From positions 594,149 to 658,148 of the forward strand of contig NZ_JBHRXI010000001.1 in NCBI RefSeq assembly GCF_042648365.1: a DNA stretch of 64,000 nt, written 5' to 3'. Made by a program: the position numbers and the translations under genes. This document shows positions 8,876-17,104 of the stretch, one piece after another (the first letter of the stretch is position 1; every line of letters begins with the position of its first letter). The notes below the pieces were generated by a model. The model did not search any database. It worked only from the letters and a program-made list of their open reading frames with translations, and was not told the DNA's origin. Origin of the DNA: Lutimaribacter_A marinistellae (GTDB lineage Bacteria; Pseudomonadota; Alphaproteobacteria; Rhodobacterales; Rhodobacteraceae).

Positions 8876-10216
8876 TCAGCCGGGATGGGCACCGGCCCGC
8901 GCACGCCGCAATATCAAAGACAACCGGTTGAAACTGTGCGCTATTCCCTGCGGGTCCTGTTTGCCGAAAAACGCATCCAGCTCTTCCCATACGCGGACGG
9001 CCTGGTCCAGCACAGGGTCCGACCCCTCGGAGTAGAGACCTGCCCGGATCATGACTTCGGACCGTTCGTAGCTGCCAAGCAATTTGCGCGTCTCGGCGAT
9101 CATTTCGTTTTCCTGCGTTGTCGCGGCTTCGGGCAGCGACCGCGACACCGACCGGCTGACATCGACGGCAGGATAGCGCCCCCGCTCGGCGATTTCGCGG
9201 CTCAGAACGATATGCCCGTCCAGAACCCCGCGCAGGATATCGGCAACCGGCTCGTCCATGTCCGAGCCCGCCACCAGCACGCTGAAGACGCCGGTGATGT
9301 CGCCCTGGCCATCGGCCCCCGGCCCGGCCCGCTCGCACAGCCCGGTAATCAGTGGCGTCACCGAGGGTGGGTACCCGCGCAGCGCCGGAGCCTCGCCCAT
9401 CGACGCCGCGATCTCGCGATGCGCCTCGGCAAAGCGCGTGATCGAATCGGCAAGAAACAGGACGTTCCTGCCGGCGTCGCGGAACCGTTCGGCAACGCTC
9501 ATGGCGGCCAGCGCACACCGCCTGCGGGTCAAAGCAGACTGGTCCGAGGTGGCGGCGACCACGACCGAGCGCCGCCGCCCCTCGGGGCCAAGGGTCTTGT
9601 CCAGGAAATCGTTCACCTCGCGCCCCCGCTCACCGATCAGCGCGACAACGACGGCATCTGCCTCCATGCTGCTGGCGAGGGTGGCCAGCAAGCTGGATTT
9701 CCCGACACCGGACCCGGCGAACAGACCGACGCGCTGGCCCCGCACGATGGGCAGCACGGTGTTCAGAACCGCAAGCCCGGTTGCCATCCGCCCCCCCATG
9801 GACCGGCGCGATACGGCCGGTGGCGGCGAACTGAGGACATCGCATTCCTCTTCCCCGCGCAACAATGGGCGGCCATCCAGCGGCCGTCCAAACGGATCGA
9901 CCACGCGGCCCAGCCAATGCAACCCGGGCGCAAAAACGGGCATTGGCTCCAGAACCACCTTGTTGCCCAGCGCAACGCCTTCGGGCGCGCTGTCAGGCAG
10001 CATGTGGACGATATCGCGCTCGACTTGCAGAACCTCGCCCGTCAGCTCTGTACCCCAGTTGCGAGACAGGATCAGGCGATCGCCAATCCGCGCCTGCTCG
10101 GCCAGCCCTGAAATCTCGACCGTTCCCCGCCCGATTCCAGCGACACGCCCGACATGCCGCACAAGGCTCAGGCTGTTCAGTTCGGCCGTCAGGCAGCGGG
10201 GATCGGGGGCAATCAT
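8876..10216 (-). CDS. fliI: Flagellum-specific export ATPase FliI
   Basis: A 446-residue ATPase of the F1-beta/type III secretion family. The Walker A motif GLFAGSGVGKSS has its lysine at about residue 173; the glutamate of ALIGERGREVNDF and the Walker B run NVLFLADSITRFAEA follow. FliI hexamers energise and order export by unloading chaperones at the gate. ATG 10216 is chosen because TGGAGA lies 7 bases upstream; ATG 10234 is an alternative six codons earlier. The long in-frame extension to 10627 is antisense to flgB and is not coding. fliI is divergent from flgB and separate from the fliF-fliH-fliN-fliP run. Confidence 0.96.
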   Translation of the reverse strand: MIAPDPRCLTAELNSLSLVRHVGRVAGIGRGTVEISGLAEQARIGDRLILSRNWGTELTGEVLQVERDIVHMLPDSAPEGVALGNKVVLEPMPVFAPGLHWLGRVVDPFGRPLDGRPLLRGEEECDVLSSPPPAVSRRSMGGRMATGLAVLNTVLPIVRGQRVGLFAGSGVGKSSLLATLASSMEADAVVVALIGERGREVNDFLDKTLGPEGRRRSVVVAATSDQSALTRRRCALAAMSVAERFRDAGRNVLFLADSITRFAEAHREIAASMGEAPALRGYPPSVTPLITGLCERAGPGADGQGDITGVFSVLVAGSDMDEPVADILRGVLDGHIVLSREIAERGRYPAVDVSRSVSRSLPEAATTQENEMIAETRKLLGSYERSEVMIRAGLYSEGSDPVLDQAVRVWEELDAFFGKQDPQGIAHSFNRLSLILRRARAGAHPG

Positions 10217-10265
10217 GTCGAAATCTCCATCCATTTGCTGAAAACGGTTTCTAAAGGAATCGGGG

Positions 10266-10280
10266 TTAAGCCTTGATTGA
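10266..10280 (-). promoter_or_regulatory. CtrA-like binding site between fliI and flgB
   Basis: On the minus strand this reads TCAA-TCAAGGC-TTAA followed by CC, giving the extended half site TTAACC. One mismatch from TTAA-N7-TTAA with exact spacing. It lies in the 87-base divergent gap, 50 bases upstream of fliI and 24 bases upstream of flgB, so it could serve either gene or both. The distance to fliI matches the other two boxes better. Confidence 0.45.
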
Positions 10281-10303
10281 AATCGCTCGAGGGAGAAGCC
10301 CCG

Positions 10304-10693
10304 ATGTTCCAAGATATCAACGTGTTCAAGACTGCGTACGCCATGGCAACACATGCCGGAAAACGACAGGCGATCGTGGCGCAGAACATGGCAAATGCCG
10401 ATACCCCCGGCTACCGGGGCCGAGATATCGAACCCTTCGCCGCAAGCTATGATCGCGACGCTCCTCGCACTGCCATGCGCGCGTCTCGCCCCGCCCATAT
10501 CAACGGGATCGCGCAGGGCGGCACCGAATGGGCCGAGGTGGCGACACAAGGCGCGACCGACCCCAATGGCAACAGCGTTTCCCTCGAAGAAGAGATGCTC
10601 AAGGCGGTGGAGGTCAAAAGACAGCATGATCGCGCGCTTGCGATCTACAAGACGTCGCTCAACGTGCTGCGTGCCAGCCTCGGCAAGGTGTGA
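10304..10693 (+). CDS. flgB: Flagellar proximal rod protein FlgB
   Basis: A 129-residue rod protein starting at ATG 10304, with GGGAGAA six bases upstream. It carries the axial-protein signature QAIVAQNMANADTPGYRGRD near the N-terminus and the C-terminal helix EVKRQHDRALAIYKTSLNVL. FlgB is the first rod subunit and is exported before hook proteins. It heads the nine-gene forward operon flgB-flgC-fliE-fliQ-flgF-flgG-flgA-flgH-fliL. A TTG at 10277 would extend the frame but lies inside the promoter region. The 3' end runs almost to the flgC start. Confidence 0.96.
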   Translation: MFQDINVFKTAYAMATHAGKRQAIVAQNMANADTPGYRGRDIEPFAASYDRDAPRTAMRASRPAHINGIAQGGTEWAEVATQGATDPNGNSVSLEEEMLKAVEVKRQHDRALAIYKTSLNVLRASLGKV

Positions 10694-10698
10694 CGGGC

Positions 10699-11091
10699 AT
10701 GAGCGAGTTTGCCAAATCCCTGATCGTCACCGCCAGCGCGTTGCGCGCGCAGGCCGCGCGCCTGCGCCATGTCTCCGAGAACATTTCGAACGCCGACACC
10801 CCCGGCTACCGGCGCAAGCTCGTGCCCTTCGAAACGGTCTCCGACCGGGCGACCGGAACCGAGACCGTCGTGACCGGCCGCGTGCATCTCGACCGTACCG
10901 ACTTGCCGCAGGTCTACGATCCCAGCCATCCCATGGCGGATGACAGCGGCCATTACGAGGGCTCGAACGTCGATCTGATGATCGAGATCGCGGACGCGCG
11001 CGAAGCGCAGCGCAGCTACGAGGCCAACCTCAAGATCTTCGACCAGGCACGGCAAATGTCATCCGGCCTGATGGAACTGCTCAAGAAATAA
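10699..11091 (+). CDS. flgC: Flagellar proximal rod protein FlgC
   Basis: A 130-residue rod protein with the signature RLRHVSENISNADTPGYRRK and the C-terminal helix EIADAREAQRSYEANLKIFD, both standard for FlgC. It joins FlgB, FlgF and FliE in the proximal rod. ATG 10699 gives the usual MSEFAKSL start; GTG 10690, overlapping the flgB stop, is the alternative and adds three residues. Spacing to fliE is 11 bases, consistent with one transcript. Confidence 0.95.
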   Translation: MSEFAKSLIVTASALRAQAARLRHVSENISNADTPGYRRKLVPFETVSDRATGTETVVTGRVHLDRTDLPQVYDPSHPMADDSGHYEGSNVDLMIEIADAREAQRSYEANLKIFDQARQMSSGLMELLKK

Positions 11092-11102
11092 GGGACACCA
11101 GA

Positions 11103-11393
11103 ATGGATATCCGAACGCTCTCCGCCGCGCAGAGCTATGCCTCCGCACGCCCGGCAACCCAGGCCGATCCAGCGCATGACGGTGCGGGCCAGATGCTGCG
11201 TGGTGCCGCGCAGGATTTCGCCGCGACCCTCGCGCATAGCGAACAACTCTCGCAAGCGGCGATGACCGGACGCGCCGATCCGCATGCCCTCGTCCAGGCC
11301 CTCGCCCAGACCGAGTTGGCGGTAGAGACCGCGATCACCGTGCGCAACAAGGTGGTCGAGGCCTACCAGGAAATCCTGCGCATGCCGGTCTGA
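11103..11393 (+). CDS. fliE: Flagellar hook-basal body protein FliE
   Basis: A 96-residue small helical protein with the FliE C-terminal signature ALAQTELAVETAITVRNKVV followed by EAYQEILRMPV. FliE is the first export substrate and links the MS-ring and export gate to the rod. The gene lies between flgC and fliQ, the common arrangement in alphaproteobacteria. AAGGGA about 10 bases upstream of ATG 11103 serves as the ribosome site. Nothing unusual in length or sequence. Confidence 0.95.
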   Translation: MDIRTLSAAQSYASARPATQADPAHDGAGQMLRGAAQDFAATLAHSEQLSQAAMTGRADPHALVQALAQTELAVETAITVRNKVVEAYQEILRMPV

Positions 11394-11397
11394 TGGC

Positions 11398-11670
11398 ATG
11401 CTGAGCGAGGGTCTTTTCTACGATACCGTGCGCCAGACGCTCTGGATCGCGGTGATCACCTCGGTTCCGATCCTGACGGTCGCACTGGTCGCGGGTCTGG
11501 CCGTGGGCCTGTTCCAGGCGCTCACCTCGATCCAGGAAATGACCCTGACCTTCGTGCCCAAGCTTCTGGCCATCGTCCTAGTGTTCTGGATCTCGATGGG
11601 ATTCATGACCCAGACGCTGGTCTCCTTCTTCACCACGACAATCGTACCGCTCATATCCGGAGGGTTCTGA
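11398..11670 (+). CDS. fliQ: Flagellar export gate protein FliQ
   Basis: A 90-residue protein with two membrane helices: LWIAVITSVPILTVALVAGL and a second around VPKLLAIVLVFWISMGF. The linker holds the family signature LFQALTSIQEMTLTFVPKL. FliQ is one of the three gate subunits with FliP and FliR; here the three genes are in three different transcription units. Its stop codon overlaps the flgF start (TGATG), so translation is probably coupled. Confidence 0.96.
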   Translation: MLSEGLFYDTVRQTLWIAVITSVPILTVALVAGLAVGLFQALTSIQEMTLTFVPKLLAIVLVFWISMGFMTQTLVSFFTTTIVPLISGGF

Positions 11671-12383
11671 TGGAAACCGCAAGCTACGCCGCGCTGTCGC
11701 GTCAATCCGGCCTGATGCACGAGATCCGGTTGATCGCGAACAATATCGCGAACATGTCCACCTCGGGCTACCGGCAGGAGGGGCTGGTCTTCTCGGAATA
11801 CATACAGGACAGCCGCAACCAGCCCTCGCTCTCGATGGGGCGGGCGCAGGTCAAGAACACCTCGCTGGAACAAGGAGTCCTGACCCAGACCGGTAGCAGC
11901 CTCGACTTCGCCATCGAGGGCGACGGGTTCTTCCTCATCGAGACCCAAGCGGGAGAGCGCCTGACCCGCGCGGGCAGCTTCGCCACCAACGCCGCCAGCG
12001 AACTGGTTAACATGGACGGCCACCGGGTTCTTGACGTCAACGGCGGTCCGATCTTCATCCCGCCCGACGCCGATGGCGTTCAGGTCGCGGCTGACGGCAC
12101 GATCAGTGTCGAAGGGCGCCTGCTCACGCAGATCGGCCTCTATCAGCCAACGAACCCGAACGGGCTGCGCCGCGAGGGTGGCGTGATGTTCCGGGCCGAG
12201 GACGGGGTGGAGCCCACCGAGGGCGCAAGCATCCTGCAAGGTTTCGTCGAAGGCTCGAACGTCAGCGGCATCGAACAGGTCGCGCGGTTGGTCGAGATCC
12301 AGCGCGCCTACGAACTGGGGCAGAGCTTTCTCGAAGCCGAAGACGAACGCATCCGCAACGCCGTCAAATCCCTGATGCGATAA
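11670..12383 (+). CDS. flgF: Flagellar rod protein FlgF
   Basis: A 237-residue axial protein with the N-terminal signature IRLIANNIANMSTSGYRQEG, a central hook/rod domain (FAIEGDGFFLIETQAGERL) and the C-terminal helix IEQVARLVEIQRAYELGQSF. Length and position directly before flgG support FlgF rather than FlgG or FlgE. It forms part of the proximal rod. It is translationally coupled to fliQ and separated from flgG by 12 bases containing AAGGAG. Confidence 0.94.
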   Translation: METASYAALSRQSGLMHEIRLIANNIANMSTSGYRQEGLVFSEYIQDSRNQPSLSMGRAQVKNTSLEQGVLTQTGSSLDFAIEGDGFFLIETQAGERLTRAGSFATNAASELVNMDGHRVLDVNGGPIFIPPDADGVQVAADGTISVEGRLLTQIGLYQPTNPNGLRREGGVMFRAEDGVEPTEGASILQGFVEGSNVSGIEQVARLVEIQRAYELGQSFLEAEDERIRNAVKSLMR

Positions 12384-12395
12384 GGAGACAGGATC

Positions 12396-13181
12396 ATGCG
12401 CGCCCTCAAGATCGCCGCCACCGGCATGACCGCACAACAGATGCGGGTCGAAACCATTTCCAACAACCTCGCGAACATGAACACCACCGGCTACAACGCG
12501 CGCCGGGCCGAATTCGCGGACCTGCATTACCAGCAGGCGACGCGTGCGGGTACCGTGAACGCCGCCGACGGAACCGTCCTGCCAACTGGCGTTCAGCTGG
12601 GCCTCGGCGTGCGGCCCTCGGCGGTCTCGGTTCACCTTGCGCAGGGTGCTCTGTCCGAAACCGACAACGATCTGGACCTTGCCATCGAAGGGCGCGGCTA
12701 TCTCGAGGTCACGCTTCCCTCGGGTCAGCCCGCCTTTACCCGCGACGGTGCGCTCAAGCGCTCGGCAGAGGGGTTGATCGTCACGTCGGACGGTTATGCA
12801 GTGGCACCCGAAATCACGATCCCGGACGACGCCCGTTCGATCTCGATCAACGCCTCCGGCGAGGTCTATGCCTATTTCACCGACACCGCCGACGGGCAGC
12901 TTCTCGGCCAGTTCACGCTTGCCAGTTTCCCGAACGCCAAGGGGCTCGAAGCCTTGGGCGGCAACCTCTTTACGGAAACCGAGGCATCCGGCCCCCCCAA
13001 TGCCGGCAATCCCGGTGAGGATGGGCTGGGCACGTTGCGACAAGGTTATCTCGAGGACAGTTCCGTCGACGCCGTGCGCGAGGTGACGGAACTGATCGAG
13101 GCGCAGCGCGGCTATGAAATGAATGCCAAGGTCATCTCGGCGGTCGACCAGATGATGGGCGCGACGACGCAGGTCCGCTGA
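12396..13181 (+). CDS. flgG: Flagellar distal rod protein FlgG
   Basis: A 261-residue distal-rod protein. It begins MRALKIAATGMTAQQMRVET and continues ISNNLANMNTTGYNARR, the textbook FlgG N-terminus. The C-terminal helix is VTELIEAQRGYEMNAKVISA. AAGGAG upstream of ATG 12396 is a good ribosome site. The FlgG-specific segment near residues 45-65 (YQQATRAGTVNAADGTVLPT) is present, which distinguishes it from FlgF. The stop codon overlaps the flgA start by one base. Confidence 0.97.
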   Translation: MRALKIAATGMTAQQMRVETISNNLANMNTTGYNARRAEFADLHYQQATRAGTVNAADGTVLPTGVQLGLGVRPSAVSVHLAQGALSETDNDLDLAIEGRGYLEVTLPSGQPAFTRDGALKRSAEGLIVTSDGYAVAPEITIPDDARSISINASGEVYAYFTDTADGQLLGQFTLASFPNAKGLEALGGNLFTETEASGPPNAGNPGEDGLGTLRQGYLEDSSVDAVREVTELIEAQRGYEMNAKVISAVDQMMGATTQVR

Positions 13182-13594
13182 TGCTGCGCCTGTCCCTCGC
13201 CCTCCTGCTCGCCGCCTCGGGCGCTGTTGCCGACACCGTGGTACCGACGCGTACGATTCGCCCGAAAGAGATCATCGGCGCGGCGGACGTCACCGTGAAA
13301 TCGGCCGAGCTTCCCGGCGCGTTCCGTCGCATCGATGCCGTGATCGGCCAGGAGGCGCGCGTGGCGCTTTATGCCGGGCGACCGATAAATCCGGGCGATA
13401 TCGGCCCGCCCGCGCTCGTGGATCGCAACGATCTGGTCACGCTGGTCTATGACACCGGCCTGCTCACCATCTCGACCGATGGGCGCGCCCTGGGGCGCGG
13501 CGCCGTGGGCGAACTGATCCGCGTCATGAACCTGTCTTCCCGCAGCACCGTCAGCGGCCGCATCCGGTCAGACGGCTCAATCGAGGTCAATTGA
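13181..13594 (+). CDS. flgA: P-ring assembly chaperone FlgA
   Basis: A 137-residue periplasmic protein with a signal peptide (MLRLSLALLLAASGAVAD) and an SAF-type domain. The FlgA landmarks are YAGRPINPGDIGPPALVDRN and, near the C-terminus, GAVGELIRVMNLSSRSTVSG. FlgA helps FlgI assemble the P-ring in the periplasm. The protein is short, lacking the extra N-terminal domain of enterobacterial FlgA, as is usual in alphaproteobacteria. It is coupled to flgG upstream and flgH downstream by overlapping start/stop codons. Confidence 0.93.
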   Translation: MLRLSLALLLAASGAVADTVVPTRTIRPKEIIGAADVTVKSAELPGAFRRIDAVIGQEARVALYAGRPINPGDIGPPALVDRNDLVTLVYDTGLLTISTDGRALGRGAVGELIRVMNLSSRSTVSGRIRSDGSIEVN

Positions 13595-14325
13595 TGAACT
13601 CTTCAGTCAAACCGCTTCTTGCTTCTCTCGTTCTGCTGACGGCCTGCGGCCGCGGCGATCACCTCGGCAAACCGCCAAGCTTTACCCCGACCACCGACGG
13701 GTCCGAGCATGTCGCCATGCTCTGGCCCGGTCTGCCGATGCATACCCAACCGCAGCGAACGGTCGACCAGGCATCGCTCTGGAGTGGCGGGCAAAGCTCT
13801 CTTCTGGGCGATCAGCGCGCGATGAAGAAAGGCGACATCCTCACCGTGGTGATCGAGATCGACGAGAGCGCCGAGATATCGAACGACACCGACCGCTCGC
13901 GCAGCGGATCGGAAAGCCTCGGCCTGCCGCATCTTTTCGGTCTGCCGCAGCGCGCCGATGTCAAACTGCCCGAGGGCGCCTCGATGGCGAATGCCGTCTC
14001 GATCGACTCGACCAGTTCCAGCGCCGGCCGCGGCTCGGTCAAACGCGAGGAAAAGCTGGAGCTGCGCGTTGCCGCCACGGTTGTCGACGTTCTGCCGAAC
14101 GGCGTTCTGTCGATCTCTGGCACGCAGGAGCTTCGGGTGAATTTCGAACTGCGCGAATTGCTGGTAACCGGCTACGTCCGGCCCGAGGACATCTCGCGCC
14201 GCAACGAGATCACCTATGACAAGATCGCCTCGGCGCGGGTGTCCTACGGTGGGCGCGGCCAGATCACCGACGTTCAGCAACCGCGCTACGGCCAGCAGGT
14301 GCTCGACACGGTCCTGCCGTTCTGA
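13594..14325 (+). CDS. flgH: Flagellar L-ring lipoprotein FlgH
   Basis: A 243-residue outer-membrane lipoprotein. The signal peptide ends in a lipobox LLTAC with the lipidated cysteine at residue 18. FlgH motifs include RAMKKGDILTVVIEIDESA, the serine-rich SSSAGRGSVKREEKLELRVA and GYVRPEDISRRNEITYDKIA. FlgH forms the L-ring through which the rod passes. ATG 13594 overlaps the flgA stop (TGATG); a TTG three bases earlier is not needed. The gene precedes fliL by 10 bases. Confidence 0.96.
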   Translation: MNSSVKPLLASLVLLTACGRGDHLGKPPSFTPTTDGSEHVAMLWPGLPMHTQPQRTVDQASLWSGGQSSLLGDQRAMKKGDILTVVIEIDESAEISNDTDRSRSGSESLGLPHLFGLPQRADVKLPEGASMANAVSIDSTSSSAGRGSVKREEKLELRVAATVVDVLPNGVLSISGTQELRVNFELRELLVTGYVRPEDISRRNEITYDKIASARVSYGGRGQITDVQQPRYGQQVLDTVLPF

Positions 14326-14335
14326 GAGGCCCGGA

Positions 14336-14830
14336 ATGAAGAAACTCCTACCCATACTGTTCCTGCTGCTGGGTCTAGCGGGCGGCGTCGCCGCGGGGCT
14401 CGTGCTCGGCCCCGCGCCGGCCAAGACCGCATCTGACGAGGAGGAACCTCCAGCCGCACAGAGCGAACACTCCAAGAAGCCCGCCAAGACCGAAAAGGAC
14501 AGCGGAGCGTCGGAGTACATCAAGCTCAGCAAGCATTTCGTGGTACCCTTGGTGAAACATGACCGGATCTCGGGCATGGTGACCCTGGGCCTCAGCCTCG
14601 AGACAGAGCCAGGCCTCGGCGAAGACTTCTACGAGATCGAACCCAAGCTGCGCGCCACCTTCCTCGAGGTGCTTTTCGACCATGCCAACATGGGCGGGTT
14701 CGAAGGAGCCTTTACCCGGCCGGGCAACCTGGAGACGCTGCGCACCGCGTTGCTCGAGGCCGCGCATCGTGACCTTGGCGATGGCGTCCGCGAGGTTCTG
14801 ATCGTCGATATCGCCCGACAGGACGGCTAG
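14336..14830 (+). CDS. fliL: Flagellar basal body-associated protein FliL
   Basis: A 164-residue single-pass membrane protein: short cytoplasmic start, helix LLPILFLLLGLAGGVAAGLV, a charged linker, then a periplasmic domain with KHFVVPLVKHDRISGMVTLG and a C-terminal GVREVLIVDIARQDG. FliL surrounds and supports the MotAB stator. It ends the flgB operon. Its TAG stop and the stop of the convergent fliJ-like gene are read from the same CTAG tetranucleotide at 14827-14830, so the two operons meet with no intergenic DNA. Confidence 0.92.
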   Translation: MKKLLPILFLLLGLAGGVAAGLVLGPAPAKTASDEEEPPAAQSEHSKKPAKTEKDSGASEYIKLSKHFVVPLVKHDRISGMVTLGLSLETEPGLGEDFYEIEPKLRATFLEVLFDHANMGGFEGAFTRPGNLETLRTALLEAAHRDLGDGVREVLIVDIARQDG

Positions 14831-15255
14831 CGCCGATCATCTGCCGGCGCGATCGCAAGATCCTGCAACAACCGCTCCGCCCGTGCCTTGTCGCGGGCGG
14901 TTTTGCGTTTGATGGCATCCTCGCGCTGTAGCGCCGCCACCGCCTCCCTGCGCCCGAAGGCCGCGCGCAGCCCGTCCATCGCCACCAGCCGTTGCGCCCG
15001 CGCGCGCGCCAGTTCGGTCGTCAGGGCCGCGCGGGTTCGCGCCTCCCAGCCGTCCCACACCAGATCGGCACCCAGCGCGCGGTATCCTTCGGCCAGATCC
15101 TGCGCGGCACGCGTTTCGGCCGCCTGGCGGTCGAGCTTGGCAAGGTTTGCACGGGCGCGCGCTTCAGCCTCAAGAACGGTACGGATCCTTTCATGCTCGG
15201 CCAAGTAGGCCGCCTCGCAGATCCGCGACATGTCCTCGAACGGCGGCTTGCGCAT
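14827..15255 (-). CDS. FliJ-like coiled-coil flagellar protein
   Basis: A 142-residue, strongly charged and alanine/arginine-rich protein predicted to be almost all helix (RIRTVLEAEARARANLAKLD, EARTRAALTTELARARAQRL). That composition and its place at the end of the lytic transglycosylase-flhA-fliR-flhB unit suggest a FliJ-type central stalk for the export ATPase, but no diagnostic FliJ motif is visible. The ATG at 15255 overlaps the flhB stop (TAATG), so it is translationally coupled to flhB. In many bacteria fliJ follows fliI; here fliI has no such neighbour, which makes this the best candidate in the window. Confidence 0.55.
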   Translation of the reverse strand: MRKPPFEDMSRICEAAYLAEHERIRTVLEAEARARANLAKLDRQAAETRAAQDLAEGYRALGADLVWDGWEARTRAALTTELARARAQRLVAMDGLRAAFGRREAVAALQREDAIKRKTARDKARAERLLQDLAIAPADDRR

Positions 15256-16340
15256 TACACCGCCCCCTTGGCCCGCTTGCGCATCGCCTCGGCAAAGCGG
15301 ATCGCGGCGGCGACCGGGCGGAAATGCTCCTCTGCAATCTCCTGCCCGATCTCGACCGTGGCATGAAGCGCCCGCGCCGTGGGCGGGTCGGAATGCAGCG
15401 GCACGCCGGCCTCCTGCGCACGGGTCCGGATAGCTGCCGCGATCTCGTCGACACCCTTGGCGACGCAGACCGGGGCAGCCCCCTTGGCCCGCGACCACTT
15501 CAGGGCCACCGCGAAATGCGTCGGGTTGACGATCACCACATCGGCACCCGGCACGTCCGCCAGCATCTGGTTCATCGCGATCTCCTGCCCGCGCTGGCGG
15601 CGTTCCTGCTTCATGTGCGGATCGCCCTCGGCCTCCTTGGTCTCGTCCTGTATCTCCTTGCGGGACATGCGGTTCTTGCGCATGTGCTCACCGTATTGCC
15701 ACAGGTAATCGACCCCGCCGATCACCAGCGCCACGGCGATCACGAGGAACATGAACCGCACCAGCAGCGACATCATCAGAACGACCGACAGCTCGGGATG
15801 GGCAGCGCTGGCCGACACGATCTCCGACAGGTTCGCCCAGAGAAACGCGCCGAGACAGATCGAGTAGATCACCAGCTTGACGAAGCTCTTGGCGAATTCG
15901 AACAGCCCCGCACGCCCGAACTTGTTCTTGGCGTTCGACACAAGAGAGATCCGGTTCACCTTGGGCTGAAGCTTGCTGGGCGCAAAGACGAACGCACGCT
16001 GGGCAAGGACCGATAGAACCACCATGACCAGCGGGATCGCGAAGAGCGGCAGGACAGCCGCCATGCTCCGCCCCAGAAGACCGCCCACCGGTCCGGCCGC
16101 GCGCCCCTCGACGAAAAGCGGCCCCAACGTGTCGGCCTGGTCGATCAACACCATCAACGTGGTGCCCAATGTCTCGATCGTGCCGGCCCCGATGGTGAGC
16201 AGCGCCAGAAGCAGCCCGGCATAAGCTGCAACCACGGACAGATCCGCCGATTTCGCGACCTCTCCCTTGTCGCGCGCCTTTTGCAGCTTCTGTGGCGTCG
16301 GCTCGAATGACTTCTCGGTATCGTCGTCCTGCCCGCTCAT
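15255..16340 (-). CDS. flhB: Flagellar export gate protein and substrate switch FlhB
   Basis: A 361-residue membrane protein from ATG 16340. It has the family N-terminus EKSFEPTPQKLQKARDKGEV, four membrane segments and the cytoplasmic autocleavage motif NPTH at about residues 272-275 (VIVNPTHFAVALKW). Cleavage between N and P drives the switch from rod/hook to filament export. The RKEIQDETKEAEGDP linker helix is present. The start overlaps the fliR stop by four bases (ATGA); the longer open frame to 16595 is antisense-frame noise inside fliR. Complete and ordinary. Confidence 0.97.
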   Translation of the reverse strand: MSGQDDDTEKSFEPTPQKLQKARDKGEVAKSADLSVVAAYAGLLLALLTIGAGTIETLGTTLMVLIDQADTLGPLFVEGRAAGPVGGLLGRSMAAVLPLFAIPLVMVVLSVLAQRAFVFAPSKLQPKVNRISLVSNAKNKFGRAGLFEFAKSFVKLVIYSICLGAFLWANLSEIVSASAAHPELSVVLMMSLLVRFMFLVIAVALVIGGVDYLWQYGEHMRKNRMSRKEIQDETKEAEGDPHMKQERRQRGQEIAMNQMLADVPGADVVIVNPTHFAVALKWSRAKGAAPVCVAKGVDEIAAAIRTRAQEAGVPLHSDPPTARALHATVEIGQEIAEEHFRPVAAAIRFAEAMRKRAKGAV

Positions 16341-17104
16341 GGCGCGCCCGCGGGATCGGCCAGAAAGGCGAACATCGCATCGACCCAGACAGGCAGGATC
16401 ACCGGCGTACAGATGAACAGAAGGAACAGCCCGGCCATGGTGATCGCCGGAGCCCCGACAAAGGCGACCATCAGTTGCGGCATGGCACGGTTGATGACGC
16501 CCAGTGCGAGGTTGTAGAGCAGCGAGGCGATCACGAAGGGCGTCGCAAGCGTAAAGGCCAGCCCGAAGCTCCGCGCGACCTGCGCCACGCCCCAACGCGC
16601 CATATCGGACGGCACAGGCAGATCACCGGCGGGGAACAGCGTGTAGGAATGGATCAGGAACGCCGCCGCCCGGACATGCAGCCCGAGGATGAGCGCCAGT
16701 GTCGTCCCCGCCAGCGCCAGCAGCATTCCCATAGCGGGCAAAGGCTCTCCCGCGCCGCCCAGGAACTGCGACAAGGAGGTTGCCTGCGCCGCGATCGATC
16801 CCGCGGTCTGCAGCGCCAGAACGAACAGCCGGATCGCAACGCCCAGCGCAAGACCCACGAGGATCTCGGGAATGGCAAAGGCAGCAAAGCCAAGCGGGCT
16901 GGCCGGTAATGGCATCTCTCCCACCGCGGGGGCCACGATCAGCGCAAAGACGATGGCGATTGCCAGTTTGACCCGAACCGGGATGCTGCGCTCACCAAAG
17001 GCGGGCATCAGGGACACCACCGCCGACACCCGAAGGAACACGCCCAGCATCTGCCACAGCTCCTGCGTGGCCAGCGCGATCAGCGCGGGCGGCACCTCGA
17101 TCAT
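16337..17104 (-). CDS. fliR: Flagellar export gate protein FliR
   Basis: A 255-residue protein with about six membrane helices and FliR-type segments (LWQMLGVFLRVSAVVSLMPA, FGERSIPVRVKLAIAIVFAL, GLALGVAIRLFVLALQTAGS). FliR completes the FliPQR gate. It overlaps flhA upstream and flhB downstream by four bases each, so flhA-fliR-flhB are expected to be translated together. Length is typical of the family. Confidence 0.95.
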   Translation of the reverse strand: MIEVPPALIALATQELWQMLGVFLRVSAVVSLMPAFGERSIPVRVKLAIAIVFALIVAPAVGEMPLPASPLGFAAFAIPEILVGLALGVAIRLFVLALQTAGSIAAQATSLSQFLGGAGEPLPAMGMLLALAGTTLALILGLHVRAAAFLIHSYTLFPAGDLPVPSDMARWGVAQVARSFGLAFTLATPFVIASLLYNLALGVINRAMPQLMVAFVGAPAITMAGLFLLFICTPVILPVWVDAMFAFLADPAGAP

